From: an uncultured Bacteroides sp.
Lineage (GTDB): Bacteria; Bacteroidota; Bacteroidia; Bacteroidales; Bacteroidaceae
Direction: 5' to 3'
Assembly (NCBI GenBank): GCA_944321465.1
Contig: CALULL010000005.1
Coordinates: forward strand, 1 to 64,000
DNA: 64,000 bases
The position numbers and the translations under genes are program-made. Every line of letters begins with the position of its first letter. The first letter of the stretch is position 1. Below are positions 8,386-18,332 of this stretch, one piece after another. The notes under the pieces are model-generated. The model did not search any database. It saw only the letters and a program-made list of their open reading frames with translations, and was not told the DNA's origin.

Positions 8386-8479
8386 GGGGGCAAAGGCATA
8401 CCCGCACGGAGGCACTCCTTTGCCCGCAAACGGGCAAAAGAGTGCCCGCAAGGAAGCACAGGTGTGCTCGCTTGCGGGC
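8386..8479. repeat. 22-bp quasi-palindrome array 2
   Basis: Four units start near 8386, 8408, 8431 and 8454 (period 22-23). Cores include GGGCAAAGGCATACCCGC, GGCACTCCTTTGCCCGC, GGGCAAAAGAGTGCCCGC and AGCACAGGTGTGCTCGC. The array lies about 90 bases downstream of the radical SAM gene's stop codon. Confidence 0.75.
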
Positions 8480-8564
8480 TTATGGGACACGTCGCCGATG
8501 GTCTTGCCCCGGCCAACAGGCACAAGGGCAAGGAAGGCCGGGCAGGCCGCAGGCGGACGATGCG

Positions 8565-9338
8565 TCAATAGGACACGCTCACCGCAATGCCAGCCTCGCT
8601 CACCAAGCGGCCTATGCGGTCCAGTTCCTCACGAGTGGCCTTGCGCAGGTCGTGGAGAGGGGTCTCGCGGTCGATGGTGTAAATCATCACCTCGCGCGGT
8701 GCTATCTGCCTGACACGCTCCAGCCAGGGCAGCACGTAGCGGTCGGAGGTGTTGTCCATGTCGCGGTCGCCGCAGCTGCCTTTCAGGAACATGGTCTGCA
8801 CGATGCACTGCCCCCCGAAAGCCTTCATTCCCTCAACGACGGCATCGACGTTGTAGTGGCCTGCCGGACGGTTGAGCACACGTATGTAGTCTTCGTCCAC
8901 CGTATCGAGCTTCAGGATGTTGTTGTCCACCCGGCTCAGGGCACGAAACACCTCGGGACGGTGGATAAAGGTAGAGTTGCTCAGCACGCTCACCCGGGCG
9001 GCGGGGAAGTAACGGTCGCGCAGGGCGAGGGTGTCGTCAATGATTTCGGCAAAGTGCGGATGAGCCGTAGGCTCGCCGTTGCCTGCGAAGGTGAGCACAT
9101 CAGGGGCAGGACCGTTCTGCTTCATATCGCTCAGGCGGGCCTCAAGGGCCGTGCGCACCTCTTCGCGGGTAGGACGCGGACGGGTGGGACGGTGGTCGGC
9201 GTTAAGCCCGCACTCGCAGTATATGCAGTCGAAGGTGCATATCTTGCCATCGGAAGGCATGAGGTTGATTCCCAACGAGACCCCCAGGCGACGGGAATGG
9301 ATAGGCCCGAAGATGGGGGAAGGATAAATGATGGTCAT
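8565..9338 (-). CDS. Radical SAM protein
   Basis: The 257-residue product carries the radical SAM cluster motif CTFDCIYC (Cys34, Cys38, Cys41), which binds a [4Fe-4S] cluster that cleaves AdoMet. FAGNGEPTAHPHF (the glycine-rich SAM-contact strand), SVLSNSTF and KLDTVDEDYIRVLNRP follow, as in the stand-alone family related to the wyosine-base enzyme TYW1. The reaction is not established for these bacterial proteins. The N-terminus IYPSPIFGPIHSRRLGVSLGINLMP is characteristic of the family. It is flanked by a hairpin element on the 5' side and a repeat array on the 3' side, with no operon partner. It would need SUF for its cluster. Confidence 0.88.
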   Translation of the reverse strand: MTIIYPSPIFGPIHSRRLGVSLGINLMPSDGKICTFDCIYCECGLNADHRPTRPRPTREEVRTALEARLSDMKQNGPAPDVLTFAGNGEPTAHPHFAEIIDDTLALRDRYFPAARVSVLSNSTFIHRPEVFRALSRVDNNILKLDTVDEDYIRVLNRPAGHYNVDAVVEGMKAFGGQCIVQTMFLKGSCGDRDMDNTSDRYVLPWLERVRQIAPREVMIYTIDRETPLHDLRKATREELDRIGRLVSEAGIAVSVSY

Positions 9339-9449
9339 AATTGCGTAGTATGTTGGTTAACGGGCGCAAATGTACAAAAAGAGGCAAAGGAGACAAGGCT
9401 GACGGGCGTTTTTTTTGACGGACGACGGCCACGGTCCGCTCCGCATCAA

Positions 9450-9644
9450 CCCTCAATCGGTCATTAGACCACCGCGTGTGTGCTTGACAGTCGTCCTCTG
9501 GCTTTCCAAGTCCTTTCGTCCTGCTGTCGGCATCTTGTCTGCCGCTTTGTCTCGGCGTAGCCCGCTACGCCTTCGGCAAAGGTGGCGGACAATCTGCACG
9601 GCAGCAGAACGAAATTGCTTTGGACTCTAATAACCGATTTGGGC
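9450..9644. mobile_element. Long-hairpin element, copy A (MITE-like)
   Basis: About 195 bp that reads almost throughout as an imperfect inverted repeat. The ends are CAATCGGTCATTAGACC (left) and GGACTCTAATAACCGATTTG (right), inverted to one another. The middle is GGCGTAGCCCGCTACGCC, and the sides match (TCCAAG...TTTCGTCCTGCTG against CAGCAGAACGAAA...TTTGGA). Two further copies are at 20176 and 23452. It carries no gene. Confidence 0.75.
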
Positions 9645-9660
9645 TAAAGGGAGAAGAGGG

Positions 9661-9710
9661 AAAAAAGACGCGCCGTGCAGAAGCCTTTGGGGCTGCCCTG
9701 CACGGCGCGT
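9661..9710 (-). terminator. Strong intrinsic terminator of the tricorn-type protease gene
   Basis: On the minus strand ACGCGCCGTGCAG and CTGCACGGCGCGT (13-bp perfect arms, 9710-9698 and 9680-9668) are followed, after one base pair or so, by six T (9666-9661). It lies 34 bases past the stop codon. Confidence 0.85.
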
Positions 9711-9743
9711 GGCCAACAGAAGCGGAACGGGTCGTAGGAAAGT

Positions 9744-12700
9744 CTACTGCCCGTCTATCTGGCGGAGCAGTTCTTCGACGGCTACCTTCAGCTGCGTGTC
9801 TTCGCCCCGGACAACGGTCTCGGGCGCGTTGAGCACCGGCACGTCAGGCTCCAGCTGCGTGTTCTCCAGATAAGAACCGTCGGGCAAGCGGTAACCCACG
9901 ATGGGAATGCCGTAGACCAGCGTGCCGTCTTGCAGCGTCTCCCAAGACACGCTTGTCATGGTACCCGGCACAGGCGCACCCACCAGTCGGCCTATGCCAC
10001 GGAGGCGGTACACCCAGGGGGTGCCGTGGGCGTTGGAGTAGTTGGCCTCGCACTGCACCATGATGCTGGGCTTGTTCCAGCGGCGGCTGGGCATGTCGCA
10101 GGCTTCGCGGCCACGAATGACTTGCGTGAAGTACTTCTGTCCGCTGAAGAGCACTTCAATGTCCTCGTGCAGACGCCCTCCGCCGTTGAAGCGGGTGTCT
10201 ATGACGATTCCCTCGCAAGAGTTGTACTTGCCCAGGATGTCGGAATAGACGTTGCGGAAGCTGTCGTCGTCCATCGACTCAATGTGCACGTAGCCCAAGC
10301 GTCCGCCCGACCAGCGTTCCACGTCGGCGGCACGTTGCTTCACCCAACGCCGGTAGAGCAACCTGTCCTGAGCAGCCTGTGCGATGGGGCGCACCACTTC
10401 GTCCCAACGCTGCCCGGTGGCAGGGTCGAGGAAACTGGCGAGCACTTTGCGCCCGGTCTTCCCGGTGAGCAGCTGCGAGAGGGTAGTCGTGTCCGTGAGG
10501 GCCGTCCCGTCTATCTTCTCCAGCACGTGCCCGGCCCGGACGCGCGACTGAGCGTTGTCGAAGGGCGACTTCGCCAGCACCTCGTCCACCAGCAGGCCGT
10601 CGCCCGTGTGTGTCCAGCTGAACAGCAGGCCCAGCGCAGGGGTGGACGGGCCGGAGGCGGCAGGATGGTAACGGCAGCCGGTGTGCGACACGTTCAGCTC
10701 GCCCAGCAGTTCGCTAAGCAGCTCGGCAAAGTCGTGGTTGTTGTCAATGTGGGGCAGGAAGCGGCGGTAGGCAGCGGTCAGCATGGGCCAGTCCACCCCG
10801 TGCATGTCGGTGCGGTAGAAGCGTTGCTGCTCCTGGCGGCATACGTGGTCGAACATGGCAGCCCGCTCGGCGGCCAGGTCGACCTCAAGCTCGGCCCGGT
10901 AGGTGACAGGCTCCAGGTTGCCCGAGGGCAACGACATCTTCTGCATGGAACGTCCGCTCAGGGCGAAGAGCGTGGAAGCGTCCTTGTCGGTGGCCAAGGT
11001 GGTCCACCCGGCATCCATCTTCTTGAGCAGCTTGGTCTCGTGCTTGCGCAGGTCGAGTTGCCACAGGTCGTAGCCTCCCTCAAAGGCGGCCATGTAGTAG
11101 AGCATCTCGCCGTCCTTGCCAAGCAGGGCATCGGCAAGATTGGCCGAAGCAGGCGTCAGGCGCACGATGCGCTCGTCGATGCCGTCCAGCTCCACCACAA
11201 TGTCTTTCGTCTCTTCTTTGGCCTCTTTCTCCGCGTCGTCTTTCTTCTTCTTTTTCTTACCTTCGGGCTTGGCGGGTTCGTCCTTCTTCGCGGCCTTCTC
11301 CTGCTCCTGGGCCAGTTCATAGTCTTCCTTGTTGAGGCAGTAGTCGTCGTAAGCCTTGCGGTTGAGGAAGACCATCAGAACGTCGTCCAAGGAGCCCCAG
11401 GAAGCGTGGTTGCGCATGCCGTACCGCTCGGTGCGGAAGAGCAGCGCGTTGCCGTCGAGCGACCAGCGCGGCGCACCGCTCATGTATCCGCTTTGGGTGA
11501 GGTTGACGACCTCGCCCGTACCGTCGGCCCGCACCAGGGCCACATCGGAGTAAGGGTCGTGGCGGTTGCCTATGATTTCGAGGGCAAACCACTTGCCGTC
11601 GGGCGACCATTGATAGCTGAAGAAGCCCGAGGTGTTGTACCACAGGGAGCCGTCGGTGACCTGACGCACGCGGCGGGTATCGAGGTCGACCACCATAAGG
11701 CGGGTGCGGTCTTCGATGTAGGCCAGCTCCTTACCGTCGGGCGAAAACTGGGGGTAGCTGCGCTCCACGCTGTCCGAGGGCAGCAGCAGTTCCTCCTCTA
11801 TCAGTGTGGCATTGGGAAAGTTGGGGTCTTCGTCGCGGACGATGCGGGCCAGGCAGAGCTGCCAGTTGCCGTTGCGCTCGGTGCCGTAGGCCAGCGTGCG
11901 TCCATCGGGCGAGAAGCAGACACCCTCCTCGATGGCCGGAGTGGAGGTGACACGGCGCGTAGTGGCATAGTCCACCGAGGACACGAACACGTCGCCGCGC
12001 AGGATGAAAGCCAGCTGCTTGCCGTCGGGCGAGACAGTGGCCGAAGTCGCCCCGCTGCCCAACGTCAGGCGACGAGGCATCTCCTGCGAGTCGGTAGTGA
12101 GCCGGACGGCTACCTTCTGCGGCTCGCTTCCGGGACGCTGGGTATAGATTTCGCCGTCATAAGTGTAGCACAGCAGGCCTCCGCCCAAGGAAAGAAAACG
12201 CACGGGGTGCGTCGGGAAGCGGGTCACTGCACGGGCCTGCAAGGGGCTGTCGAACGAAGCATAGTAGACGTTGAAGCTGCCGCCATCGCGCTCGCTCAGG
12301 AAATAGAACCCACTTCCGTCGGGTGCAGGAACGGGGTTGCGGTCCTCGCCGGGACGGGCGGTAAGGTTGGTGTGGCGACCGTCGCGCCAGAGCCACACGT
12401 CGCGCGTCACCGACGAGGTGTGGTGCTTGCGCCACTCGTCCTCATAGCCCTTGCGGTCCTGATAGAGCATGGAGCCGTCGGGCAGAAAGGCCACGGCCTC
12501 GGCGGGCGTGGCCAGCACCTGTTCGATGCGTCCGCCGTCGACGGGCACGGCATACAGTTCGTTGAGAGCCGTCGTAGGATAGAGTGCACTTTGGGCAGGA
12601 TCTTGCAAGGCGGCGGTGAAGAGCACCCGTGTGCCGTCGGGAGTGAAGGCAGTGGGCAACTCGGTGTTCGAGTCGAAGGTAAGACGGCGTGCCTGCCCGC

Positions 12701-12986
12701 CGTCGGCAGGCATCAGGAACACATCGAAGTTGCCGTGGCGATCGCTGGCAAAGGCTATGGACTTACCGTCGGGCGACCACACGGGTGACGACTCGTAGGT
12801 GTCCATCGACGTAAGCCTGACTGCCTCGCCTCCTTGGGAACTTACTTTGTAGATGTCTCCTTTGTAGCAGAACGCTATCTGCGTCCCATCGGGCGAGATT
12901 CGAACGTCGCGCATCCAAAGCGGCGTACCAGCCCATGTTGCCGAAGCGGCGGCTGCCGCCAGCAGGCAGGTGAGTAGTTTCTTCAT
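9744..12986 (-). CDS. Tricorn-type protease (S41 family) with N-terminal beta-propellers and PDZ domain
   Basis: The 1080-residue product starts with a signal peptide (MKKLLTCLLAAAAASATWAG), so it is exported, probably periplasmic. Residues about 25-520 hold repeated PD40/WD40-like blades with ISPDGTQIAF, WSPDGKSIAF and FSPDGRTLAY. A lysine/glutamate-rich insert (about 575-600) is followed by a second propeller-like part. A C1 domain, a PDZ domain (about 775-860) and the S41 catalytic core complete it. The nucleophile is probably the Ser in ANYSNAHG, with a strand GIVIDTRFNGGG before it. Tricorn-like enzymes degrade peptides; the physiological substrate is unknown. It has its own full promoter and a strong terminator, so it is monocistronic. 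Confidence 0.92.
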   Translation of the reverse strand: MKKLLTCLLAAAAASATWAGTPLWMRDVRISPDGTQIAFCYKGDIYKVSSQGGEAVRLTSMDTYESSPVWSPDGKSIAFASDRHGNFDVFLMPADGGQARRLTFDSNTELPTAFTPDGTRVLFTAALQDPAQSALYPTTALNELYAVPVDGGRIEQVLATPAEAVAFLPDGSMLYQDRKGYEDEWRKHHTSSVTRDVWLWRDGRHTNLTARPGEDRNPVPAPDGSGFYFLSERDGGSFNVYYASFDSPLQARAVTRFPTHPVRFLSLGGGLLCYTYDGEIYTQRPGSEPQKVAVRLTTDSQEMPRRLTLGSGATSATVSPDGKQLAFILRGDVFVSSVDYATTRRVTSTPAIEEGVCFSPDGRTLAYGTERNGNWQLCLARIVRDEDPNFPNATLIEEELLLPSDSVERSYPQFSPDGKELAYIEDRTRLMVVDLDTRRVRQVTDGSLWYNTSGFFSYQWSPDGKWFALEIIGNRHDPYSDVALVRADGTGEVVNLTQSGYMSGAPRWSLDGNALLFRTERYGMRNHASWGSLDDVLMVFLNRKAYDDYCLNKEDYELAQEQEKAAKKDEPAKPEGKKKKKKDDAEKEAKEETKDIVVELDGIDERIVRLTPASANLADALLGKDGEMLYYMAAFEGGYDLWQLDLRKHETKLLKKMDAGWTTLATDKDASTLFALSGRSMQKMSLPSGNLEPVTYRAELEVDLAAERAAMFDHVCRQEQQRFYRTDMHGVDWPMLTAAYRRFLPHIDNNHDFAELLSELLGELNVSHTGCRYHPAASGPSTPALGLLFSWTHTGDGLLVDEVLAKSPFDNAQSRVRAGHVLEKIDGTALTDTTTLSQLLTGKTGRKVLASFLDPATGQRWDEVVRPIAQAAQDRLLYRRWVKQRAADVERWSGGRLGYVHIESMDDDSFRNVYSDILGKYNSCEGIVIDTRFNGGGRLHEDIEVLFSGQKYFTQVIRGREACDMPSRRWNKPSIMVQCEANYSNAHGTPWVYRLRGIGRLVGAPVPGTMTSVSWETLQDGTLVYGIPIVGYRLPDGSYLENTQLEPDVPVLNAPETVVRGEDTQLKVAVEELLRQIDGQ

Positions 12987-13027
12987 AAGAAAAAGTGTGT
13001 TTGTTAGTTAACAAATTATAGACCGGA

Positions 13028-13058
13028 CAAAGGTAGGCAAAAAACCGTGCAACGCAAA
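13028..13058 (-). promoter_or_regulatory. Promoter of the tricorn-type protease gene
   Basis: On the minus strand TTTG (13058-13055), 19 bases, then TACCTTTG (13035-13028). It matches the Bacteroides consensus. The start of transcription near 13021 lies about 35 bases before the ATG. Confidence 0.75.
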
Positions 13059-13241
13059 TACCTGTAGCAACAAGGGACGAAAGTATGCCCGGCGGGAGCA
13101 GCCAAGATGTTGCGGTCGCAACCCTTGCAGATACTTTTCCAGACATTACTTGACCTTCTCCCCCACCCTTGCGCCACACGCCAAGGGAGGAAGGAGAAGA
13201 TTGCACCACTGAAAACCTTTGGCAGAAAGGAGAATATCCAA

Positions 13242-14732
13242 TCAGCCCACACTGCCCTCGAGCGACACCGAAAGCAGCTTCTGTGCCTCGACAGCAAACT
13301 CCATAGGAAGTTTGTTGAGCACTTCCTTGGCATAGCCGTTGACAATGAGGCCTACGGCATCCTCAGTATTTATACCACGCTGGTTACAATAGAACAACTG
13401 GTCTTCACTTATCTTGGAAGTAGTAGCTTCGTGCTCTACCACAGCCGTTTCGTTGTGTATGTCCATGTAGGGGAAGGTATGGGCACCGCATTTGTCGCCC
13501 AGCAACAAAGAGTCACACTGGCTATAGTTTCGGGCACCCTCGGCACGTTGCCCTACCCGCACCAATCCCCGGTAGGAGTTCTCACTCTGCCCTGCAGAAA
13601 TGCCCTTGCTGACAATTGTCGAACGGGTGTTACGCCCAAGATGTATCATCTTAGTACCTGTGTCAGCTTGCTGATAGTGGTTGGTGACAGCCACACTGTA
13701 GAACTCGCCCACAGAGTTATCACCTGCCAATATGGTACTCGGGTACTTCCAAGTAATAGCACTGCCTGTCTCCACCTGCGTCCACGACAATTTGGAATCA
13801 TTTCCACGACACAAGCCACGCTTGGTGACGAAATTGTAAACACCACCACGGCCTTCAGCATCGCCAGGATACCAGTTCTGCACGGTGCTGTACTTCACCT
13901 CGGCGCGGTTCATCACCACTATTTCCACAATGGCGGCGTGCAACTGATTTTCGTCGCGCATGGGGGCTGTGCAGCCTTCGAGGTAAGAAACGTAAGAGTC
14001 ATCGTCGGCCACTATCAGTGTGCGTTCAAACTGTCCCGTCCCCCGAGCGTTAATGCGGAAGTAGGTGGATAGCTCCATAGGGCAACGTACGCCCTTGGGA
14101 ATGTAGACAAAAGAGCCGTCGGAGAACACTGCGGAGTTGAGCGCAGCAAAGAAATTGTCACGATAAGGCACTACCGAACCGAGATAGCGTTGCACCAGGT
14201 CGGGATGCTCGCGCACGGCCTCGCTGATAGAACAGAAAATGATGCCCTTTTCCATAAGGGTCTCCTTGAAAGTGGTTTTGACGGACACGGAGTCCATTAC
14301 TGCATCCACAGCCATGCCGCTCAGTGCCATCTGTTCTTCCAAGGGAATGCCCAGTTTGTTGAAAGTCTTGATAAGCTCGGGGTCCACATCGTCCATCGAC
14401 TTAGGGCCTTCCTTCTTGGCTGCCGTAGGATCGGCATAGTAAGAGATGCCCTGATAGTCAATCTCAGGAATGCGCAGATGGGCCCATGTAGGCATATCCA
14501 TTGTCAACCAATGACGGTAAGCCTTGAGACGGAAGTCAAATAGCCACTCCGGCTCGCCTTTCTTCTCGGAAATGAGCCGAATGGTATCCTCGTTCAGGCC
14601 GTGAGCAATGATGTCGGTATGGACATCGGTCGTGAAGCCGTATTTGTACTTCTCCTCGGCTATTCGACGCACCAAGTCTTGGTCGGCTTTGACGGTATCT
14701 TCATTCTTGTCAGATAATTCGTTCGGTAGCAT
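13242..14732 (-). CDS. sufB: Fe-S cluster assembly protein SufB
   Basis: SufB is the scaffold subunit of the SufBCD complex, on which [4Fe-4S] clusters are built from sulfur delivered via SufS. The 496-residue product is of full family length and contains [73 protein letters not shown] and the C-terminal block [19 protein letters not shown], all typical of SufB. Its start overlaps the end of cvpA by 23 bases. The partners sufC, sufD and sufS are not next to it but about 24 kb away on the other strand, which is unusual and suggests a rearrangement at its 3' side. Confidence 0.97.
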   Translation of the reverse strand: MLPNELSDKNEDTVKADQDLVRRIAEEKYKYGFTTDVHTDIIAHGLNEDTIRLISEKKGEPEWLFDFRLKAYRHWLTMDMPTWAHLRIPEIDYQGISYYADPTAAKKEGPKSMDDVDPELIKTFNKLGIPLEEQMALSGMAVDAVMDSVSVKTTFKETLMEKGIIFCSISEAVREHPDLVQRYLGSVVPYRDNFFAALNSAVFSDGSFVYIPKGVRCPMELSTYFRINARGTGQFERTLIVADDDSYVSYLEGCTAPMRDENQLHAAIVEIVVMNRAEVKYSTVQNWYPGDAEGRGGVYNFVTKRGLCRGNDSKLSWTQVETGSAITWKYPSTILAGDNSVGEFYSVAVTNHYQQADTGTKMIHLGRNTRSTIVSKGISAGQSENSYRGLVRVGQRAEGARNYSQCDSLLLGDKCGAHTFPYMDIHNETAVVEHEATTSKISEDQLFYCNQRGINTEDAVGLIVNGYAKEVLNKLPMEFAVEAQKLLSVSLEGSVG

Positions 14733-15240
14733 GGTTTATCTCGTTATAGATTTGTTTCGTAAATTCTTGAGCGGCGGGAAAGAAAAAACCGGCCAGAGGC
14801 TCCAGTCTGTAATAGAGCAGGGATTGGCGTTTGGCATCGAGGCTTAAAAGTATGTCGTCCGTATCGGCAAACTCGATGACACACACCAACAGACTCAACA
14901 CCAACGAATGAACCAGTCCGCCCAGCACCGCACCCAGCAATCGGTTGAGCCATCCCAATGACATAGCCTCCATCGCTTTGGACAGCAGCGAAGCCAACAG
15001 CAAGAACAGCAACGGAACCGCCACCCAAATGGCCACAAAGGAAAGTATCTGAGCTACGGTAAGGCTGTCTGTCACATGGCTGAACACCTCTTCGGCCAAC
15101 GCTGCGTACAAAGCCTTAGCAGCCAGTAACCCCACTACCAACCCCAGCAGCCCTGCCAATTGCTTCAGTGCCCCTTTGAAGAAGCCCATCACAACCCCTA
15201 TACCTATTATGGTAAGGATGATAACATCAAGAGCGGCCAT
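14710..15240 (-). CDS. CvpA family membrane protein
   Basis: The 176-residue product has four predicted membrane helices (about 5-25, 27-50, 65-90, 100-125) with the CvpA features of a glycine-rich first helix pair ([30 protein letters not shown]) and a C-terminal polar part. In E. coli CvpA is needed for colicin V production and envelope tolerance; the role in Bacteroidota is not known. ATG at 15240 (MAALDVIIL) fits the family better than the upstream in-frame ATG at 15270. It follows infB by about 120 bases and overlaps sufB, so it is part of the rimP-nusA-infB-cvpA-sufB unit. Confidence 0.85.
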   Translation of the reverse strand: MAALDVIILTIIGIGVVMGFFKGALKQLAGLLGLVVGLLAAKALYAALAEEVFSHVTDSLTVAQILSFVAIWVAVPLLFLLLASLLSKAMEAMSLGWLNRLLGAVLGGLVHSLVLSLLVCVIEFADTDDILLSLDAKRQSLLYYRLEPLAGFFFPAAQEFTKQIYNEINHATERII

Positions 15241-15363
15241 ACCTACATTGCGATAGTCGGATAGATGCACGGACTACGCGGAAGTCCTGCTTCAGACGCA
15301 GAGCATATCCTCCCCGTCTATCGGCCAATCCGCGTGTCCCGTGCCTATCTCTCTGTATTGTCT

Positions 15364-18276
15364 TTACAACGTTTGTTTAACCTCCACTTCTTCGTAGGTT
15401 TCAATGATGTCGCCCACCTTAATGTCGTTGCAGTTGGTCAGGCTGATACCACACTCAAAGTTAGTACCTACCTCCTTCACATCGTCCTTAAAGCGCTTAA
15501 GTGCATTGATGGCTCCGGTATAAATCACAATGCCGTCTCGGATGAGGCGAGCCTTGTCGGTGCGCTTCACCTTTCCGCTCTTCACCATCGCACCGGCTAC
15601 TTGTCCAACCTTACTAATGTTGAACACTTCGCGCACCTCTATCGTAGCCGTAACCTGTTCCTTCACCGTCGGAGCCAGCATGCCTTCCATTGCCGCCTTC
15701 ACTTCCTCGATGGCATCATAGATAATGGAGTACTTGCGGATATCCACACCCTCCTGCTCGGCCAGTTTGGCCGCATTGCTCGAAGGCCGTACCTGGAAGC
15801 CCACGATAATGGCATCAGAAGCAGCAGCCAGCGACACGTCCGACTCCGAAATCTGCCCGACACCCTTGTGGATGACATTCACCTGTATCTGTTCGGTGGA
15901 AAGTTTGATAAGCGAGTCGCTCAGTGCCTCTACCGAACCGTCCACGTCACCCTTGACGATGATGTTCAGTTCGTGGAAATCGCCCAAAGCCAATCGGCGA
16001 CCCACCTCGTCCAGCGTCAGCATCTTCTGCGTGCGCAGTCCCTGCTCGCGTTGCAGCTGCTCGCGCTTGCTGGCTATCTCTCGGGCTTCCTGTTCGGTTT
16101 CTATCACATGGAAGGTATCACCCGCAGCAGGAGCACCGTTCAATCCCAGAATAAGAGCCGGCTCGGAGGGACCAGCTTCTTTCATGCGCTGGTTGCGTTC
16201 GTTGAACATAGCTTTCACCTTTCCGTAATGCGTACCGGCCAGCACAATATCGCCCACCTTCAGCGTACCGTTGGATACCAACACCGTGGCCACATAACCA
16301 CGTCCGCGGTCGAGCGACGACTCGATGACAGAACCCGTAGCCTTTCGGTCGGGATTGGCTTTCAGGTCGAGCATCTCGGCTTCGAGCAAGACCTTCTCCA
16401 ACAACTCGGGCACGCCTATGCCTTTCTTGGCCGAAATGTCCTGCGACTGGTACTTGCCGCCCCACTCTTCCACAAGGAAATTCATGGCGGCCAGCTCTTC
16501 CTTTATCTTGTCAGGATTGGCACCCGGCTTGTCTATCTTATTAATGGCAAACACAATGGGTACGCCCGCAGCCATAGCGTGATTGATAGCTTCCTTGGTC
16601 TGCGGCATTACACTGTCGTCGGCTGCAACGATGACAATAACCACGTCGGTCACCTTCGCACCACGGGCACGCATGGCCGTGAAGGCTTCGTGTCCCGGCG
16701 TGTCGAGGAAGGTTATCTTACGCCCGTCTTCCAGCGTCACGTTGTAGGCACCGATGTGCTGGGTGATGCCGCCCGCTTCACCCGCTATAACGTTCGACTT
16801 GCGGATGTAGTCCAGCAGCGAAGTCTTACCGTGGTCCACGTGTCCCATTACCGTGACGATAGGTGCACGCGGTTGCAGGTCTTCCTCCCTGTCGGCTTCC
16901 TCCACAATAGCCTGTGCCACCTCGGCACTGACGTATTCTGTCTTGAAGCCAAACTCCTCGGCCACCAGGTTGATTGTCTCAGCATCGAGACGCTGGTTGA
17001 TGGAGACCATGATGCCTACGCTCATGCACGTAGAGATTACTTGCGTCACTGGGACATTCATCATGCTGGCCAATTCGTTAGCCGTCACAAACTCGGTTAT
17101 CTTCAGCGTCTTGCTCTCGGCCTGTTCCATCGACTCCAGTTCGTGCTGGCGTTCGGCCACCTGCTCGCGCTTTTCCTTGCGGTACTTGGCACCTTTGCTC
17201 TTGCCTTTGGACGTGAGGCGTGCCAAAGTTTCCTTTACCTGCTTGGCTACGTCTTCCTCGCTCACTTCCTGTTTCACGGGTGCTTTCTTAAAGCGGTCCT
17301 TGCTCTTCTTGCCGCCGCCTTGCTGAGCCTGGCCGCTACCACCTTTTCCTTGGCGGGTTTCCTTGCCACTGCCACGCTGGAAGTTCTGCACATCGTTCAC
17401 GTCGACCTTTTCCTTGCCGATGCGCACACGCTTCTTCTTGCCACTGCTCTTTTCCTCGCCATTCTCCGATTTTCCGTCCTCGTGGCGTATCTCCTTCATA
17501 ATGGCTTCCTTCAGTTGCTTCTTCTGGTCTTGGCGTTGTTTTTCCTTCTCCTCGCGTTCGCGGCGCTTCTCTTCTTTCGTCTTCTTTTTCGGACGTGTGC
17601 TCTGGTTGAGGGCAGACAGGTCTATCTGTCCCACGACGTTGATTTTCGACACAAATTCGGGTCTGCGCAGCGTGAAGATTTCCTCTCCTGCCGGTTTGGT
17701 TTCAGGGGTTTCGGCCTCTTTGGCTTCCGGTTCTTTGGCCACTGGTACCTCCACAGATTTGGAGGCTTCGACCGGTGCAAGCGGTTCTTGCTCAACCTTC
17801 TCCACGGGCTTGGCAGGCTCTGCGGCATTTTCAGGAACAGCAGGTGCGACGGGCTTGGCGGCAGATGCGGCAGGCTCGGTGGTTCCTGCGTTCTTCTCGT
17901 ATGTCCGGTGGTTTAGTTTTTCCAAGTCTATTTTGCCCACGGGCTTGAACTTTGGCCGTATGTCTTCGGGTACGACCGTCTTTATTTCCTCGGGCTTTCC
18001 GGCCTTGGAGTATTCGTCCTGCTGACCGTAGCCGTCTATCGATACGGTTCCGGCGGCAGCACGCACCTTGTTCTGGCGTTCGCGACTGAAGCGGTTCGAC
18101 TTTTGTTTCAGGTCTTTGTCCTTACTGAATTCCTTTACCAACAAATCGTACTGTTCGTCGGTAATCTTCGTATTGGGATTTGCCTCCACGGCAAAACCTT
18201 TCTTTTGCAGGAACTCGACCACGGTCGCTATCCCTACGTTCAAATCTCTTGTTACTTTATTTAACCTAATCGTCAT
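15364..18276 (-). CDS. infB: Translation initiation factor IF-2
   Basis: IF-2 is the GTPase that brings initiator tRNA to the 30S subunit and promotes subunit joining. The 970-residue product has an IF2 N-terminal helix domain ([26 protein letters not shown]), a long linker of about 350 residues rich in Pro, Ala, Lys and Glu, and then the G domain from about residue 470: GHVDHGKTS (G1), DTPGHEAF (G3), [10 protein letters not shown] (G4). Domain II and the C-terminal initiator-tRNA-binding domain end with [22 protein letters not shown]. The long N-terminal linker is usual in this phylum. It follows nusA by 56 bases. Confidence 0.98.
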   Translation of the reverse strand: MTIRLNKVTRDLNVGIATVVEFLQKKGFAVEANPNTKITDEQYDLLVKEFSKDKDLKQKSNRFSRERQNKVRAAAGTVSIDGYGQQDEYSKAGKPEEIKTVVPEDIRPKFKPVGKIDLEKLNHRTYEKNAGTTEPAASAAKPVAPAVPENAAEPAKPVEKVEQEPLAPVEASKSVEVPVAKEPEAKEAETPETKPAGEEIFTLRRPEFVSKINVVGQIDLSALNQSTRPKKKTKEEKRREREEKEKQRQDQKKQLKEAIMKEIRHEDGKSENGEEKSSGKKKRVRIGKEKVDVNDVQNFQRGSGKETRQGKGGSGQAQQGGGKKSKDRFKKAPVKQEVSEEDVAKQVKETLARLTSKGKSKGAKYRKEKREQVAERQHELESMEQAESKTLKITEFVTANELASMMNVPVTQVISTCMSVGIMVSINQRLDAETINLVAEEFGFKTEYVSAEVAQAIVEEADREEDLQPRAPIVTVMGHVDHGKTSLLDYIRKSNVIAGEAGGITQHIGAYNVTLEDGRKITFLDTPGHEAFTAMRARGAKVTDVVIVIVAADDSVMPQTKEAINHAMAAGVPIVFAINKIDKPGANPDKIKEELAAMNFLVEEWGGKYQSQDISAKKGIGVPELLEKVLLEAEMLDLKANPDRKATGSVIESSLDRGRGYVATVLVSNGTLKVGDIVLAGTHYGKVKAMFNERNQRMKEAGPSEPALILGLNGAPAAGDTFHVIETEQEAREIASKREQLQREQGLRTQKMLTLDEVGRRLALGDFHELNIIVKGDVDGSVEALSDSLIKLSTEQIQVNVIHKGVGQISESDVSLAAASDAIIVGFQVRPSSNAAKLAEQEGVDIRKYSIIYDAIEEVKAAMEGMLAPTVKEQVTATIEVREVFNISKVGQVAGAMVKSGKVKRTDKARLIRDGIVIYTGAINALKRFKDDVKEVGTNFECGISLTNCNDIKVGDIIETYEEVEVKQTL

Positions 18277-18332
18277 ACAATAGTTTTAATTATTAAACCA
18301 CCCCGTTCACACACTCTCTGTTCCTGTTGTCC

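Larger units (their letters stand above)
8009..8564. other. Gene-free stretch with hairpins and a repeat array
   Basis: The first 130 bases are the 5' region of the 466-residue gene; no TAnnTTTG element was found. There is a hairpin CTGCCTC-CGTA-GAGGCAG at 8142-8159, a stronger GC-rich hairpin at 8269-8302, and repeat array 2 at 8386-8479. I see no gene. Confidence 0.6.
9339..9743. other. Gene-free stretch between radical SAM and tricorn genes
   Basis: It holds the hairpin element copy A (9450-9644) and the intrinsic terminator of the tricorn gene (9661-9710). Bases 9339-9449 are the 5' region of the radical SAM gene, with no clear promoter element seen. Confidence 0.7.

Noticed and set aside
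12987..13241. Repeats at the two inferred inversion breakpoints
   Set aside because: Comparing 12987-13241 with 37562-37796 by eye showed no shared sequence long enough to have mediated recombination.
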